A stretch of DNA of 64,000 nt from Chondrosia reniformis (taxonomy: Eukaryota > Porifera > Demospongiae > Chondrillida > Chondrillidae), in contig OX359198.1 in the NCBI GenBank assembly GCA_947172415.1, positions 4,743,401 through 4,807,400 of the forward strand, read 5' to 3'. Made by a program: the position numbers and the translations under genes. Below are positions 46,542 to 58,852 of the stretch, piece after piece; position 1 is the stretch's first letter, and every line of letters starts with the position of its first letter. Under the pieces are notes generated by a model. It was not told where the DNA came from. It saw nothing but the letters and a program-made list of their open reading frames with translations, and ran no database searches.

Positions 46542-49329
46542 GGATAAAAGCAAATTAATACTTTCTTTAGTGCACCCAGAAACATTCATAATATCATATG
46601 TAATGTGATTAACCATGCAACTACTATAAATATAGTGTTGTGATAGAATATAGTTTAATTTGTTTTGTGCATTTAAATTTATTATAAACTTTATATTAAA
46701 TTAAATATCTATATGTATAAAAAGTTATATGTATATATATATACAACACTTATATGTGCATACATGCATGATAAGTAAATATAAAACAATGCCAGTACCA
46801 ATGATCATATAGTGGAATTTGATGCCTGCCATGTATAGTGTATAGCTGTAGGTTTTATACAGATTGTGTGTGGGTGCACAAGTGAACATCAACAGCAACC
46901 TGGGAATTTTTGGGGCTGCCGTTGGGGATATTTTTAATTTGCTATAGAGCAATAATTTTAAATTATATATCTTGCATGGATCAACTGAACTGGTATATAT
47001 CAATTTGACCATTAGCAGTATTTCCATGTACATATTACACATATAATGCCAATCATTTGCCATGCACCTGTCTTGTCACATCATGTGATTCAAACATTGT
47101 AATATATTGGCATTGGTCTGTATATAGACAATGTCATGACATGTCATTAAGGGAAAAATCTGACCATGAAATTTTCCATCAGTTTCAGATATATTGACAA
47201 CTATTAATGAAGCCTTTGAAACCTTCATGTACATGTGCCTATATGGCGTTTTCATTTCCCAGCTAATATATACGTACAGTACTCCATGCAGGATTTGTAA
47301 TGACACATTAATTTAATGTTTAAGAGGAGGCAGTTGTAAAGCTCATTCAAGAGTATTTTGCCCTTAGACAACTTTTAAAAATATTTCCATTAACTCTTCA
47401 TGCAGAGAAATTAATGTATATAAGTCTAGCCCTATCCTCATCCAAAGAGGCTTTTTCCTAAGTTGCATATTTAATAGTCTAAATTCCAGATAACCAGTTT
47501 AGATTTAGATTAACCATGCATGTGTGCTTATATTTATCAATGGACTTTCCATATATACTGCCTATATACATGTCTACCTATGTAGTTAGTGTAGTTTAGA
47601 GATAAATAGATTTATATATATACAAGGGAGTCAAATGATGAGATGTCATAGCTATAAGATATTATATCTGCTTCAGATCTCAGAGTCCCCTTGTTTAAAA
47701 CTGTATATAATTTTAGTGTGTGAGTTAATAGGTTTATGTTGTCATATAATTATGTATCCCAGAATATAAGACAAATTACTGTACGGTTTTGTTGTGGGCA
47801 GACTTTCCTGGACTTGTGCCACAGATATGGGTACTGGATTGAAAGAATAAGATGTCCCACTTAAGCCTCTGGAAGATATGTATAAGAAATTCTAACATTG
47901 TATTTGTAAGCTTGGAATTTTTGCTGATAATGGCATGCAGATGCATCATCTTCAGTCTATACTAAGGTGTGAAAAGGTAATTGGAAGGCCATGTGTTTAA
48001 CCTTATATATATGATCTGAAGAGACTACTACTACTCTGTACGCAGAAGTTGAGAATTTCAGTGTGGCTAAAGTCTTGTAGCTGATTGCGATTATAATACA
48101 TCTATATAAGAAAGTATGGACAGCCCATTTATATAATATCAATGGGCTGTCCATACTTCCTACATATCTACCTAGTTAGTGTAGGTAGTTAAGGAGTATA
48201 AGAGATTCAGATGATAAGTACTGCTTCATATCAAAATCCCCCATTTATGACAGGTTAACATAATGTAATATGTATTATTTTAGTGTGTGGATATGTGTAT
48301 GCCATCATATATATACACTCTATATGTATCCCAGAATACTTTATATACTCTATATACTACTATATATATACTCTATATATCCCAAAATATAAGACAAATT
48401 ACTGTAAGGTTTCGTTGTGGGCATACTTTCCTAGACTTGTGGTTTAGCAATAGTCAGCAAATTGGCTGAAACAGCAATTAATATTTAATTGTGAGATGTT
48501 ACTGCTAATTAGTTGGGCAATTGAATACAGTGGAACACCAGCCTGGTCACCTATTGGATATATTTCATTATCTGCATGACTATATACTGTAGAGGGGTGA
48601 TTTCAGGATTATAATGTATAGATAATTAACTTGTTTATGCCCAGTTATGGCCTTTACAATTATCTATTCTATCCTGTTGGCAAATTGCAATAAGTATAAT
48701 ATATACATATGTAGAGTTTTATTATAATATATCTAAAAGAAACTTCCCTTACTTGAAGTATATGTATGTATGTGTATGATTTCACAATGTATTATAATTA
48801 TCAAAACAAGACAGTGATCATGTGATAAGATATAAGGTTAATCTAACCACAATATAGAAGTGGCATACTGAAATATATGTACAAGTTATAGCCCAGAGAC
48901 GAGGATATATAGTAGCCAGAATATAATATGTACAGGTTACTTTTGGAAGAGACCATTCAATGAAGTTATTTTAACTGAAGTGGTGACTGTCACTTTAATA
49001 ATAAGCAAATGTCTGTTCTATGGAGATACTGTTTAAAATATATATATGTCTTCTGTAATGTCCAAACGTCCTCAAATCAATCAACTAATCGCATATGACT
49101 AATTCTATTCTACATACTCACTTCTCTTTCTCTTCTAACCATGATGTTGTCACGTAATCCCCAGAAGTCTGCCTTAAGGTATATTTAATGTCCTATATAC
49201 ACATACACGATTATTATTAATTATATTATTCTATGAAAAGATAATTAACTCTAAGACTACATGCAGTTTGTCAAGATACATTATGACCTTCACAACAATT
49301 ATATGTAGTTAGATTTTAGGGCTGATACA

Positions 49330-49367
<38 letters not shown>

Positions 49368-49549
49368 CGTATATAATAATTGTTCCTATTATAAACTGGT
49401 GCCACACGTAGTTCAGCTAAATAAGAATTGCTAATTAAGTTCCTTCCGGCTTTAATAGACCTTATATTAATATGAAAATTCAAAAATAGACAGTTCTCTC
49501 ATTCATTCAAGCAAAGTTATACATTCAGTAAACTCTACTTGATTGCAAG
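46542..49549. other. Intergenic DNA, left arm of a large inverted repeat
   Basis: No gene recognised. An approximately 0.5-kb stretch at 48380-48880 is an inverted copy of 52370-52890 (for example AAACTTCCCTTACTTGAAGTA at 48740 against its complement at 52462). The ATATAAGACAAATTACTGTA unit occurs twice in direct order (about 47765 and 48388). A (TA)n run lies at 49335-49360. Confidence 0.65.
48380..48880. repeat. Left arm of inverted repeat around the intronless secreted gene
   Basis: Blocks matching 52370-52890 in reverse complement include CCTTACAGTAATTT, GGAAAGTATGCCCAC, CAAGTCTAGG, GCCAATTTGCTG and the AAGTAAGGGAAGTTTCTTT block. The arms enclose about 3.5 kb with the gene at 49550-50521 and two palindromic elements. 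Confidence 0.75.
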
Positions 49550-50521
49550 ATGAACAAGCTGAAGGCAGTACTAGTGGCCTTCTTCATACTGATGATTCTG
49601 TGCTTTCAGAATGGCACTGGTAAATCAATATTACAGCATACCCAGACATGCAAAGGAATTAGTGAAGGAAATCCAGCTTCTTCCTGTGAGGAAATATCAA
49701 GTGCATGTACGCCAGCCCCTTCAGGATATTATTGGATTCAGACACCTTCACAGGGTGTTCAGAAAATGTATTGCCTAATGGAACCAAATTTTGTTAGACC
49801 TTCTAGCTTGTTGAGGGTTGCTTACATGAATGCACTCAAAGAATGTCCAAGAGACGAAGGAATTCCTGGAGCTTGGCATAATGGTGTAGAATTTTGTTAT
49901 CGGAGTGCAACTTCACCTGGGTGCACATCCCTCCGCTATCCAACATTTGGTTTCAAATATTATTCCATAATTGGTAGGGTTAGAGGTTTTGGTGTGTACG
50001 GTTCTACCAAACGACTTTGTGGCTTCCACACTTTATCTGGCAGGACCATTAATGATCCCTATGTCAACGGAATATCCATAACAAGAGGTCCATCTAATAG
50101 CCGTCAACACATTTGGACTTTTGCAGCAGGTTGGGATGAAGTATCGGCTGATCCTTGCAGCTGCCCATATAGTTTTTCTATGTCTCAGCAAAGTAGAGGA
50201 ACGAACCCCCCAAATTTTGCTCGATATGAATATAATTGTGAAGCTCCATCAAAGTATCCACCATTATGGAACCCAGGTGTAGGTTATGGGCAATATATTC
50301 TCTATTTCAATAACACACTTTGGGACGGTTACTGCACTTTGGATAGTAGCTCCATATGTCAAGATAAAGAAAAAATTGGGAATTTGTTTACATCTACCAT
50401 TATACCAGATGGTACAACCGATGAGATAGAAGTCCGTTTCTGTAACACTGATACGGGTACTCCATCAGCTGATGATGACAACATCGGTGTGCATACACTG
50501 GAACTCTACCTGGAATTGTGA
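49550..50521 (+). CDS. Secreted intronless protein with fibrinogen-like N-terminus and IWTFAAG/LWDG domain
   Basis: A single 323-residue ORF without introns. Signal peptide MNKLKAVLVAFFILMILCFQ. Next comes a Cys motif stretch SCEEISSACTPAPSGYYWI to MYCLME, which resembles the start of fibrinogen-related or laminin-G-like cell-surface modules (CxE...SGYYWI...VYCDM). The rest contains IGRVRGFGVYGS, DPYVNGISITRG, RQHIWTFAAG, CSCPYSF, NTLWDGYC and the C-terminal DEIEVRFCNTD to HTLELYLEL. I recognise this 'HIW-FA-G ... CPC ... LWDG ... DDIEVRIC ... ELY' pattern from uncharacterised secreted proteins of sponges, cnidarians and lancelets; function unknown. About 18 Cys suggest disulphides. The lack of introns among intron-rich neighbours suggests retroposition or an originally single-exon family. 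Confidence 0.88.
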   Translation: MNKLKAVLVAFFILMILCFQNGTGKSILQHTQTCKGISEGNPASSCEEISSACTPAPSGYYWIQTPSQGVQKMYCLMEPNFVRPSSLLRVAYMNALKECPRDEGIPGAWHNGVEFCYRSATSPGCTSLRYPTFGFKYYSIIGRVRGFGVYGSTKRLCGFHTLSGRTINDPYVNGISITRGPSNSRQHIWTFAAGWDEVSADPCSCPYSFSMSQQSRGTNPPNFARYEYNCEAPSKYPPLWNPGVGYGQYILYFNNTLWDGYCTLDSSSICQDKEKIGNLFTSTIIPDGTTDEIEVRFCNTDTGTPSADDDNIGVHTLELYLEL

Positions 50522-50882
50522 GAACAACTTTTCTGCTTCAAAATTCAAGACAAGATATACTCTTTTTGTATTTACATACATATATCGCTGCTATAGTTGA
50601 ACAAATGGGATAGAACGGCATATATTTACCTATTTAGCTGAAATTTAACCCATTCATTTATAACTCTCTACATTATTCATTATTACAGTGGAAATTTAAT
50701 CACTGATTATTGATCGTAATATCTATACAAACCCTATAGGAGTTCATTCACACAATTAATTTTGTTTTCATAAATATAGCCAAAGTTTCTACATGACATT
50801 GTATAGTCATTAATGACACAGTATACGTAGGGGCCTCGGATACACTTTAGATGTATATAAGTCCAATCTAATCCTATATATA

Positions 50883-51258
50883 AAGTAAATAAAAAACATT
50901 TACAAAAATGATGTTAGAAGTAGGAATGGTAGTGTTCACTAATACATCTGCAAAAAGTATCGAAACAAGACACTGATTATATGATAAGGCTAATCATATA
51001 GAAGTTGCATATATACTGAAATTTAAGTAAATTAACCATACACTTCTGTGTTTGGGCGCACTAACCTTAAGTAGGAATGGTGCGCCCAAACACAGAAGTG
51101 TATGGTTAATTTACTTAAATTTCAGTATATATGCAACTTCTATATGATTAGCCTTATCATATAATCAGTGTCTTGTTTCGATACTTTTTGCAGATGTATT
51201 AGTGAACACTACCATTCCTACTTCTAACATCATTTTTGTAAATGTTTTTTATTTACTT
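50883..51258. mobile_element. Intact near-perfect foldback MITE, AAGTTTCAGTATGCC superfamily
   Basis: A 376-bp palindrome: about 180-bp arms from AAGTAAATAAAAAACATTTA to the exact complement, meeting at GTTTGGGCGCAC...GTGCGCCCAAAC. It shares AGTAGG-ATGG, GTAT/ACGAAACAAGA and GGGCGCA blocks with the copies at 31870 and 41265. The near-identical arms suggest recent insertion or arm homogenisation. A piece of its terminus recurs at about 60145-60180. Confidence 0.92.
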
Positions 51259-51507
51259 GTATTCCCCCTTTTTCCTCTTAATATTACTAGTTTTAAATTG
51301 ATTTGAAAGTTTTCTTGGCGAAGATCTCAAAATAACGTCTTAGACAAGAGAAATATGCCGAAAACCATGATCTCTTAATTAAAAAATGGCGTCCGAGAAG
51401 ACCACAATTTTCGCTCTTCATAATTAACATGCTTATTGTAGAGCGCATTCAGATTTGGGGCTGTCTATTCCCTAGTTCCGAAATATTTATGACGATTTAT
51501 AACTAGT

Positions 51508-52285
51508 ACGTGCCCGCATAAGTTCGCATATTAGCGCTAGTCTATTCAATAAAAGAAGAAGAAGAAGAAGAAGAAGAAAAAGAAGAAGAAGAAGAAGAAA
51601 AAATGAATTTTGGAAGTGGGTCTATTCCTAGTTAGCCGCTTTTTGAACGCTATAGAGCGTGTAGAGCGTCGAAACATGTTTTGGCATTTAGGAAAGCGTG
51701 CATTAATCGCTGCAAATAACCGAATATAACCGAAAATCGCTTCGTTGGCGATTTATGAGGTGTTGATTGCTAATACATTGGATAGGGCGGCCATTTTTTT
51801 TTCCGGCCATTCCTACTTAGAGAGTACTACCGTACTCTCTGATAAGTCCAATCCAATTTATATACCATTGCCATAGCAACAAGCTTTAAGATGATAATGG
51901 GCACACTGTATATGCATATAAATACAGTGTACAGTATGTATAATGTTTATTCAAAAAGTGAAGCTGTCACTGAAGTAAATCTAGTCATTTTATGCATTTA
52001 GTTACATAATTATTAGTTAAAGTTATAATCTGAAGTAAATATATGCCCTATCTAATGTATTAGCAACACCTCATAAATACCAATGATGCGATTTTTTGGT
52101 ATATTCGGTTATTTTCAGCCATTATTGCACACTTTTCTAAATGCGTAAACATGTTTTGACGCTCTACAGCGTTCAAAAAGTGGCTAAACCAGGAATAGGT
52201 CCATTTCCAAAATTCATTTTTTCTTCTTTTTATTTTATTGAATGGACTAGTGCTAATATGCGAACTTATGCGGGCAGGTACAAGT
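51508..52285. mobile_element. Foldback element with about 250-bp arms
   Basis: The left arm 51508-51790 (GCCCGCATAAGTTCGCATAT, then TAGCCGCTTTTTGAACGC and TGAGGTGTTGATTGC) is an inverted copy of 52046-52285 at roughly 85-90% identity. The central 250 bp is unique. The left arm carries an expanded (AAG)n tract at 51553-51602, absent from the right arm. Confidence 0.85.
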
Positions 52286-52369
52286 TATATACCATTGCAA
52301 TGGAATACAAAATGGCTATAAATAAAAAAAACTTGAAGCTATATAAGTACACAAAATATTCAAAGTGGT

Positions 52370-52890
52370 GTGTATGCTTTAAATTAGTATGCCACTGCTG
52401 TATGGTTATATAACCTTATCACATGATTACTGTCTCCTTTATTAATACACATGTATATATACTTCAAGTAAGGGAAGTTTCTTTCTGATAACAAAACTGC
52501 ACACCAGTATGTCATGCATCATCTATGTATATTCCTTGGTCTCTTGGATAATTATTTAGATACATGCACGATATAGATTATTGTGAAAGTCATAAACAAG
52601 TTAGTTATCTATAATTATATACGTATAGTCACCTTGAGCTCTATTATCTATATAATTATGTAGTCATGCAGATATATATACGTATATACAGGTCACATAT
52701 GTAGGTATACTGTATTCTATATTCAAGAGATCAATTGCTTGGGCAATGAATTAGCTGGTAGCATTAATACTACAAATTGCCGTTTCAGCCAATTTGCTGT
52801 CTATTGCTGAACCACAAGTCTAGGAAAGTATGCCCACAAAGAAACCTTACAGTAATTTCTTATATTCTGGGATACATAGTATACATTTTG
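52370..52890. repeat. Right arm of inverted repeat around the intronless secreted gene
   Basis: Reverse-complement counterpart of 48380-48880. Shared blocks include TATGCCACT-CT, CTTATCACATGATNACTGTC and CTTCAAGTAAGGGAAGTTTC. Confidence 0.75.
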
Positions 52891-53881
52891 ATTCACATAT
52901 TATGTGTATATATATATATAGCATAGTAATCTAACGTAATAAAATATATATAACATAACTGCCGAGCTATAAAGCGAGGCAACTAATCTTGAAACAAAAA
53001 TGTCTGTGAATGTTGACACCAAGTTTCAGCTTCATCTGTTCATTTGAAAGAGTTGCAGCACTAACTTACGTATATATATATAATACGAACTTAATGAATG
53101 GTAAGATAGATATAGTATATATATTATGGCATATGAGTAATTAAACATCAACTACAAACTCTTTGGATTAAGTTCATTATGAAGTTCATATCTGTCCAAT
53201 AACAACAAATACATACCCATGCACTTAATAGTGCAAATTACCTTTAGACTAAAATAAAGGATGAAAAAGGTCATGTTGTCAATCAATCTCAAGTAAATTA
53301 CTAAGCATATTTCAATCTCAAAACTGCCAAAATAAATCATATTCTGCCCAAATAACTCATTACGGGAGGTCTTTTAGTTACGTATTATAATTGCAATCAA
53401 GTACTACACAGTGTAAGTTACAAATTTAAAGAAATACAAGTGACTCCTATAGGATAATCACAATCAAAGTATATTAAACAGAAAAGACTTTAGTCACTAT
53501 TATATCATAATAGAAATTGATTAATGTGATATTTTGTAACTTGCACTCTATACATCATAGACTCTGTTTTAACACCCTCAACTCCATCACAAGCCCATTC
53601 GTCATCAAATGCAAATTCCTTATCTTAATCATCAGTCACAGCAGAAGCACCACATTTCCCTCGGCTTATTCACTCATTAAGGCTTGAATAAAATGATAAT
53701 AAATGATGAAGATCCTCAGGTCAAAATATATATTCAATTTCGAATTCTGCTCAAAATCTATTTTGCTGACACTCAAACATACTAATTACGTATACCATAG
53801 TACACATGTATTGATATGAATAAGATTGAAACGAAACAGTTTGACTAATGAAGTGATAATGAAACGACAAGTGTATATATA

Positions 53882-54107
53882 CGAAACAGCTGTTTATGGC
53901 TCAACCATTTCTTTGAGTGGCTAATTATATAAGTGGAGACTGAATGCATAAATTTGAATTAGATATACATATATATAACACTTTTGGTATTAGGTATACA
54001 TCTTTGATAATTACCTCATTCTATTAAAATTAGTGTGAATGAAGACAAATTAATTAGTTTCCACTTAGCCACTCAAAGAGATGGTTGAGCCATAAACAAC
54101 TGTTTCG
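53882..54107. mobile_element. TIR element with CGAAACAGCTGTTTATGG ends, copy 2
   Basis: Same element and same relative position as 42453-42676, upstream of the receptor signal-peptide exon. The right TIR has mutated to AACAACTGTTTCG. Confidence 0.85.
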
Positions 54108-54579
54108 TCCACATATAGGTATGGTATATAATAGAAGTTTTTAGTGGCTATATAGCAACTCAACACTTCCATCTTAAGTCATACTGAAAAGTCCTTATTA
54201 TAACCGTCTCTTTGAGTGGTTATAATGGAAGCCTCTGGTTTCCATCAAGCAAATTTCAGCTCCACGCTTTATAGCTCATTGCGCTTCCCAGGAGACATGA
54301 GTGGGTGGGTACACTCCACATTCAAATGATGAGATATTACGTATACATTTGTAGTTTCATAATCACTTTGATTATTCATTAATAGCAATCAATTTAGTTT
54401 TGAGTTTAAGCTATCTATTATATAGATAATACATACATAACCAACAAATTTATAATAATTTTTGAATGCATAATATACGGTATATATATTCATTTTATCT
54501 TTTCTATGTATACACATATATATAAATAATATCACTCAGCTTAGTACTGCATTCACGTTAGAACGAAAATAGTGCAGAC

Positions 54580-57500
54580 ATGGGAACGTCTCAAGTATTT
54601 TTGGTGTTGCTAGGAATCTTAGTTGCAGGTATATATGTCAATGTGAAATAGTGATAAAATTATCAAATATATACGTACGTATTATATACACACACACAAT
54701 AGAGAACACATTCTTAAACTCCTTCTGCAGGTTACATCAAATATCTGCCATGGTTGTACTGCATCAGAATAAAAACTGACAATTTTTGAAATTAATGTAT
54801 ACGTATATGACCTACAGACTCTGCTATACAGCTATGAAAAGTTAATTTATAGGGTAGATTATGTTGTCTATAGTGACAATCTGTATAATCATGCTACGTA
54901 CGCATGTCTTATATTTATATCAAGTCTGCCAGTAGTACTTATTCTGTGGTGGTTGCACTATACAGTGCAATAAAAATAGTGTTTATCCTACTAAATGCTA
55001 CTTTAAAATCTCTGTGTGGCTAGGTTCTGACGTGATAGTTTTTTTCTGTAACTACACTAGCTGGGAATGTAGTACTAATGTTAGGGGTCAGAATTCAGAC
55101 ACTTTGGCCCTATCCAGGACATTCTTCAGGACCTCTAGGGCACACCTCTGGGGCATGGCATATCAGGACAGAACCTCACACCATGAACAGGGATGAAGGC
55201 CCACTATATACCATCAGTGTACAACCCACTGATTCAACAACTACGCCGGGCCTATTGAGAGCCCCCTCGTAGAAAGTGTAGACTCCCCTTCCCCTCCTAT
55301 TTATCCTTATAATCATTTTACTAATTCTACGGCATGGCTTTTCTATTATTATGTTAGCATTACATCATCACTTCCATTATCATTTTCCTATGAATAAAGT
55401 CACCTTGCTTTGTACTGTACATCATCACTGAAGAGGGCTCCGGATAGAGCTGAAATGTCTAAATTCTGACCCATAACATTGGTCCTATAAGATTCCCAGT
55501 TATTGTGATTGCAGAATAAATCTATGAACACTAATGCTAGTATACTCTCTAAATAATGATGACATATTGGAGCCCTTGAGATGTATAATAATACATGTAC
55601 AGTTCTCCAAGTCTAGAATATATTTTGGTGCAGGCTTGTCTCACATAAATATATACATGCCAGATTACTTTGGTCATGCATGCATAATATTAAAATTACA
55701 TGTTTGCATATTATATGGGATATAACTAGATATAATATAGCTGGAAAATTGGACAGTACATTTAAATTTGACGGTGTTGCAGTTCAAGGATGATGTGATG
55801 TCATCCAGTCAACAATGGCCTAGTACACTGCCGCTCGGTCTGGTTATTGTATATAGTAACTAGCTACGAATGTAAACATTGACAGAATTAATTAGTGGTA
55901 ACCAGCTAGACAATCAAACAGTCGAAATCACTGACAAATTCCAGCTAATACAGTATGCTATATATATTCTAATAATTAACTGTATTTATATATATATATT
56001 TACATGACAGTATTGCAATATTTTAGGAGAATCAGCAATTAATCTCACTACCCAGCTCTCCCCTCCTTGTCTGGGACAAAGTTACCAACTGAACTGCACA
56101 TTTAAAACAGATGGATGGGATGTAATACACTGGCAGAGAAACGGGCAATTCACTTTTAGATTGCCATTTCAATTACAAGTTTTGTATATTTACTCAAGCA
56201 ATGGTCATTATCATGAATTATCCTACCTTGAGATAACAAGAGAGCAGTTTAAAGATAAAGTATGGCACTATCAGTGCTATGCTCTCAATGTTAATACTAA
56301 TGCAAAGAGATTTAGTAATGAAATCACCATTGATGCCATTGGTAAGTATATAGCACGGACTATAGAGTATATACCGATATATACATCTAGTTTATACATA
56401 TATACATGGATCCTGCAACTGCTATATATTTTAAAGCATTTAAAATTCTCACTGTTGTATAAGTCTACAAATGTGTATAGTTTAAATTAGCCTATAAATT
56501 ATATAATTATAAACTTATAATATAGCTTCTATTTGTTGCAACTTCATATGTGTATATTTATCACTTTAACTTTTCACGCATATCAAGTATGTTGAAACCA
56601 AAATGGTGTAACATGAAATGAAATTTGGCTGGACTAATAGAGAGCACGAAAAGAATCAAGATTGGTGTCTCATGGCCCATTCAATGTCTTTTGTAATTAT
56701 ATATAACTTAAAAAACAATTTCTTATATAGCTACTTTGGGCAAATCTAAATGGGCTTGGATGAGGATACCATTTCTTCTCTTTCTACCTCCATTGGGCAC
56801 AAGGCATAGACGTATTATATACTATGTATATAGGTGCTGATTGTAATCATAATAGCATTTGAGTAATATTTTCGACCTGTAGGCATTACGGCTCTTTGAC
56901 ACATGTACACAACTTGTTTCTCAAATTAAGTATCAATACAATCAGTGTGATAGCTATATATTTTGCTGCATGTATGTACAAGTATATATGAGTATATAAT
57001 GTTTCATGATCATACAAAACATATCTCCCTTAACTGACGGCAATAGAAGACGCATGCAGTTTACATACAACGTACATAATATAGATATATACAATGAATA
57101 ACTTTTTGTGCATGATTAACCTATAGAACAGTATAATAATCTTATGCATGCAAGCAAAAACAAAGTAAAAGTAAAAAATACATTTATACATTATTATATA
57201 TATGATTGATTGTTTGCTCAAACCTCATCATTATAATATTATGATGTACCATATTAGAAGTGGCAGTTCCTTCAGCTATCAAGGTAACTTCCAGCAGTAA
57301 TCAAATTGGGATACACTTGTTCCATGACCCTAGTCGCAAATGTCATGGACAGTGTGTATTTACCTTCCACGTTACATGGATTCCAACATTCAACATAACC
57401 CTTCTAAAGAACACAACTATAAGCAAATTTAGTAAATTGTATATCATTAACAGAATTAATATCAAATACAGAATACTGTGTGAAAATTACTGCACACTGC

Positions 57501-57981
57501 ATTGGTAACAATGATGCCTTCAGTGATCCATTAGTGCTAAATGTCTCCACGCATGCACAGAAAGAGATAAAGAATACAACTGAACTGAAAAAAGGTATAA
57601 TATATAAAGTATTTAAATTAGTATATATAATATATATATTATACTAATTTAAAAACCTTTTATATGTATATTTCACTTGTGTATAATATAGCTGCAAATA
57701 TTTCAGAGCCCTCAACGGTTTGGATAGCCATTTCTGGTGTATTAGTCTCACTGTTCATAAGCACCTGCTGTGTCTTCCTTGCTACCTGTGTACATTTAGC
57801 AATTTGGAAATATGAGAGGATGAAGACGTACACTAGCACCAGTTCCTCCACTGCAGTGTGTAAGAAAAGTGAATATGAGGAGATGGATATGAATCCTGCT
57901 TACGGAGCTGTTATAGGAGCTATAAAAAAATCAAATTATACTTTCTTTAGGGCACCCAGAAACCTCCATATGCATAATTAG
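54580..57981 (+). pseudogene. Ig/FN3 transmembrane receptor, duplicate 2 (FN3 exon frameshifted)
   Basis: Exons 54580-54628 (ATG intact, MGTSQVFLVLLGILVAG), 56027-56341 (Ig-like, 315 bp as in duplicate 1), 57258-57594 (FN3) and 57692-57981 (TM and tail). The FN3 exon is 337 bp against 357 in duplicate 1: an in-frame 6-bp loss, and a 14-bp loss near 57435-57445 that shifts the frame and leads to TAA at about 57506. The TM exon is open, and because the stop of duplicate 1 reads GGA here, the tail is extended after NPAYGAVI by about 21 residues (GAIKKSNYTFF...). As it stands the product would be a truncated secreted Ig protein. In the tail, CEKCEREQ of duplicate 1 is CKKSEYEE here. Confidence 0.8.
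55081..55476. mobile_element. TIR element in receptor intron 1, copy 2
   Basis: Duplicate of 43671-44080 with matching ends TTAGGGGTCAGAATTCAGAC and AAATTCTGACCCATAA. The body ORFs differ between copies, so they are not under coding constraint. Confidence 0.7.
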
Positions 57982-58739
57982 GTCTTGTAATGTATTTAAC
58001 CATGCAACTACTATAATGTTGTCATATAGTATATATAGTTTGTTTTGTGCATATTCATATTCATATTATTATTATTATTATTAGAGTGCCCATGCATGCA
58101 TACAATGAATGTATAAAAAGCAAACCAAAAGTAATTAAGGGGCACAGGGCTATACCTGGACACTTATAAACCATCACCACTTAAGACTACCAGGGTGTCC
58201 GCCCAGGTACATAGCCCGACTGCCTGGGTACATTAAACCATTGCCACTTAAGGCTACCAGGCCTCCCTTCCCAGATCTAGATAGCCACATGCAAGCACCA
58301 AGTTTGGAGGTGGTGTAAGTGATAATAAGTGTGGTTGCGGTTGTATACAACAAATATGGTGAAGTATTAATAAAGCATTTGAAACCTTCATTAACAACAC
58401 TTACTTTAAGGAACATAAAAGACACATCTTTATCGATATCCTTTATATATCCTAAGTCTTGTTCACTTCAAGACATATGTATCAGTAAGTAGGACTGTCC
58501 TAATTTAATAGTAAGATGTACATGGAAAAGAAGGAAGAAAAGACTCCCGTATCTTCATCCAATGCTCTCTTCAGGTTTAATTCCCCTATAGGCTTTTTTA
58601 CAGAATAGGCATAGCATGTAGGAAAATGGTATCTTAGATTTTTCATGTGCCTATATATGGCGTTTTCATTTCCCAGCTAATACAGTACTCCATGCAGGAT
58701 TTGTAATGACATTAATTTAATGCTTAAGAGAAGGCAGTT

Positions 58740-58852
58740 CAGGGTTAGAGACGATTTGGTAACTTGCACACAAGGGACATTGTTCGTGAAATGAATTAAA
58801 GACCCCAGCCTTTATGTCCCTGTGTGCAAGTTACCAAATCGTCTCTAACCCT
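58740..58852. mobile_element. Short hairpin MITE with 40-bp perfect arms
   Basis: CAGGGTTAGAGACGATTTGG and its extension GTAACTTGCACACA pair with the exact complement ending AACCCTG. The loop is about 30 bp. It is absent from the equivalent place in duplication unit 1, so the insertion is younger than the duplication. Confidence 0.9.

Larger units (their letters stand above)
42091..48100. repeat. Large direct duplication, unit 1
   Basis: From the foldback at 42091 to the CAGAAGTTGAGAATTTCAGTG block near 48062, this region is collinear with about 53395-59115. Match blocks include the whole receptor gene (43186-46541 against 54580-57981), the TIR elements and AT-rich flanks at 47230-47330 (against 58650-58740). 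The offset is about 11.3-11.4 kb at the gene and shrinks rightward because of indels. Confidence 0.85.
50522..54579. other. Intergenic DNA with two large foldback elements
   Basis: No gene recognised. It contains the palindromes 50883-51258 and 51508-52285, an (AAG)n run at 51553-51602, the right arm of the inverted repeat (52370-52890) and the start of duplication unit 2 (from about 53395). The ORF at 52141-52413 lies inside a foldback arm. Confidence 0.65.
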
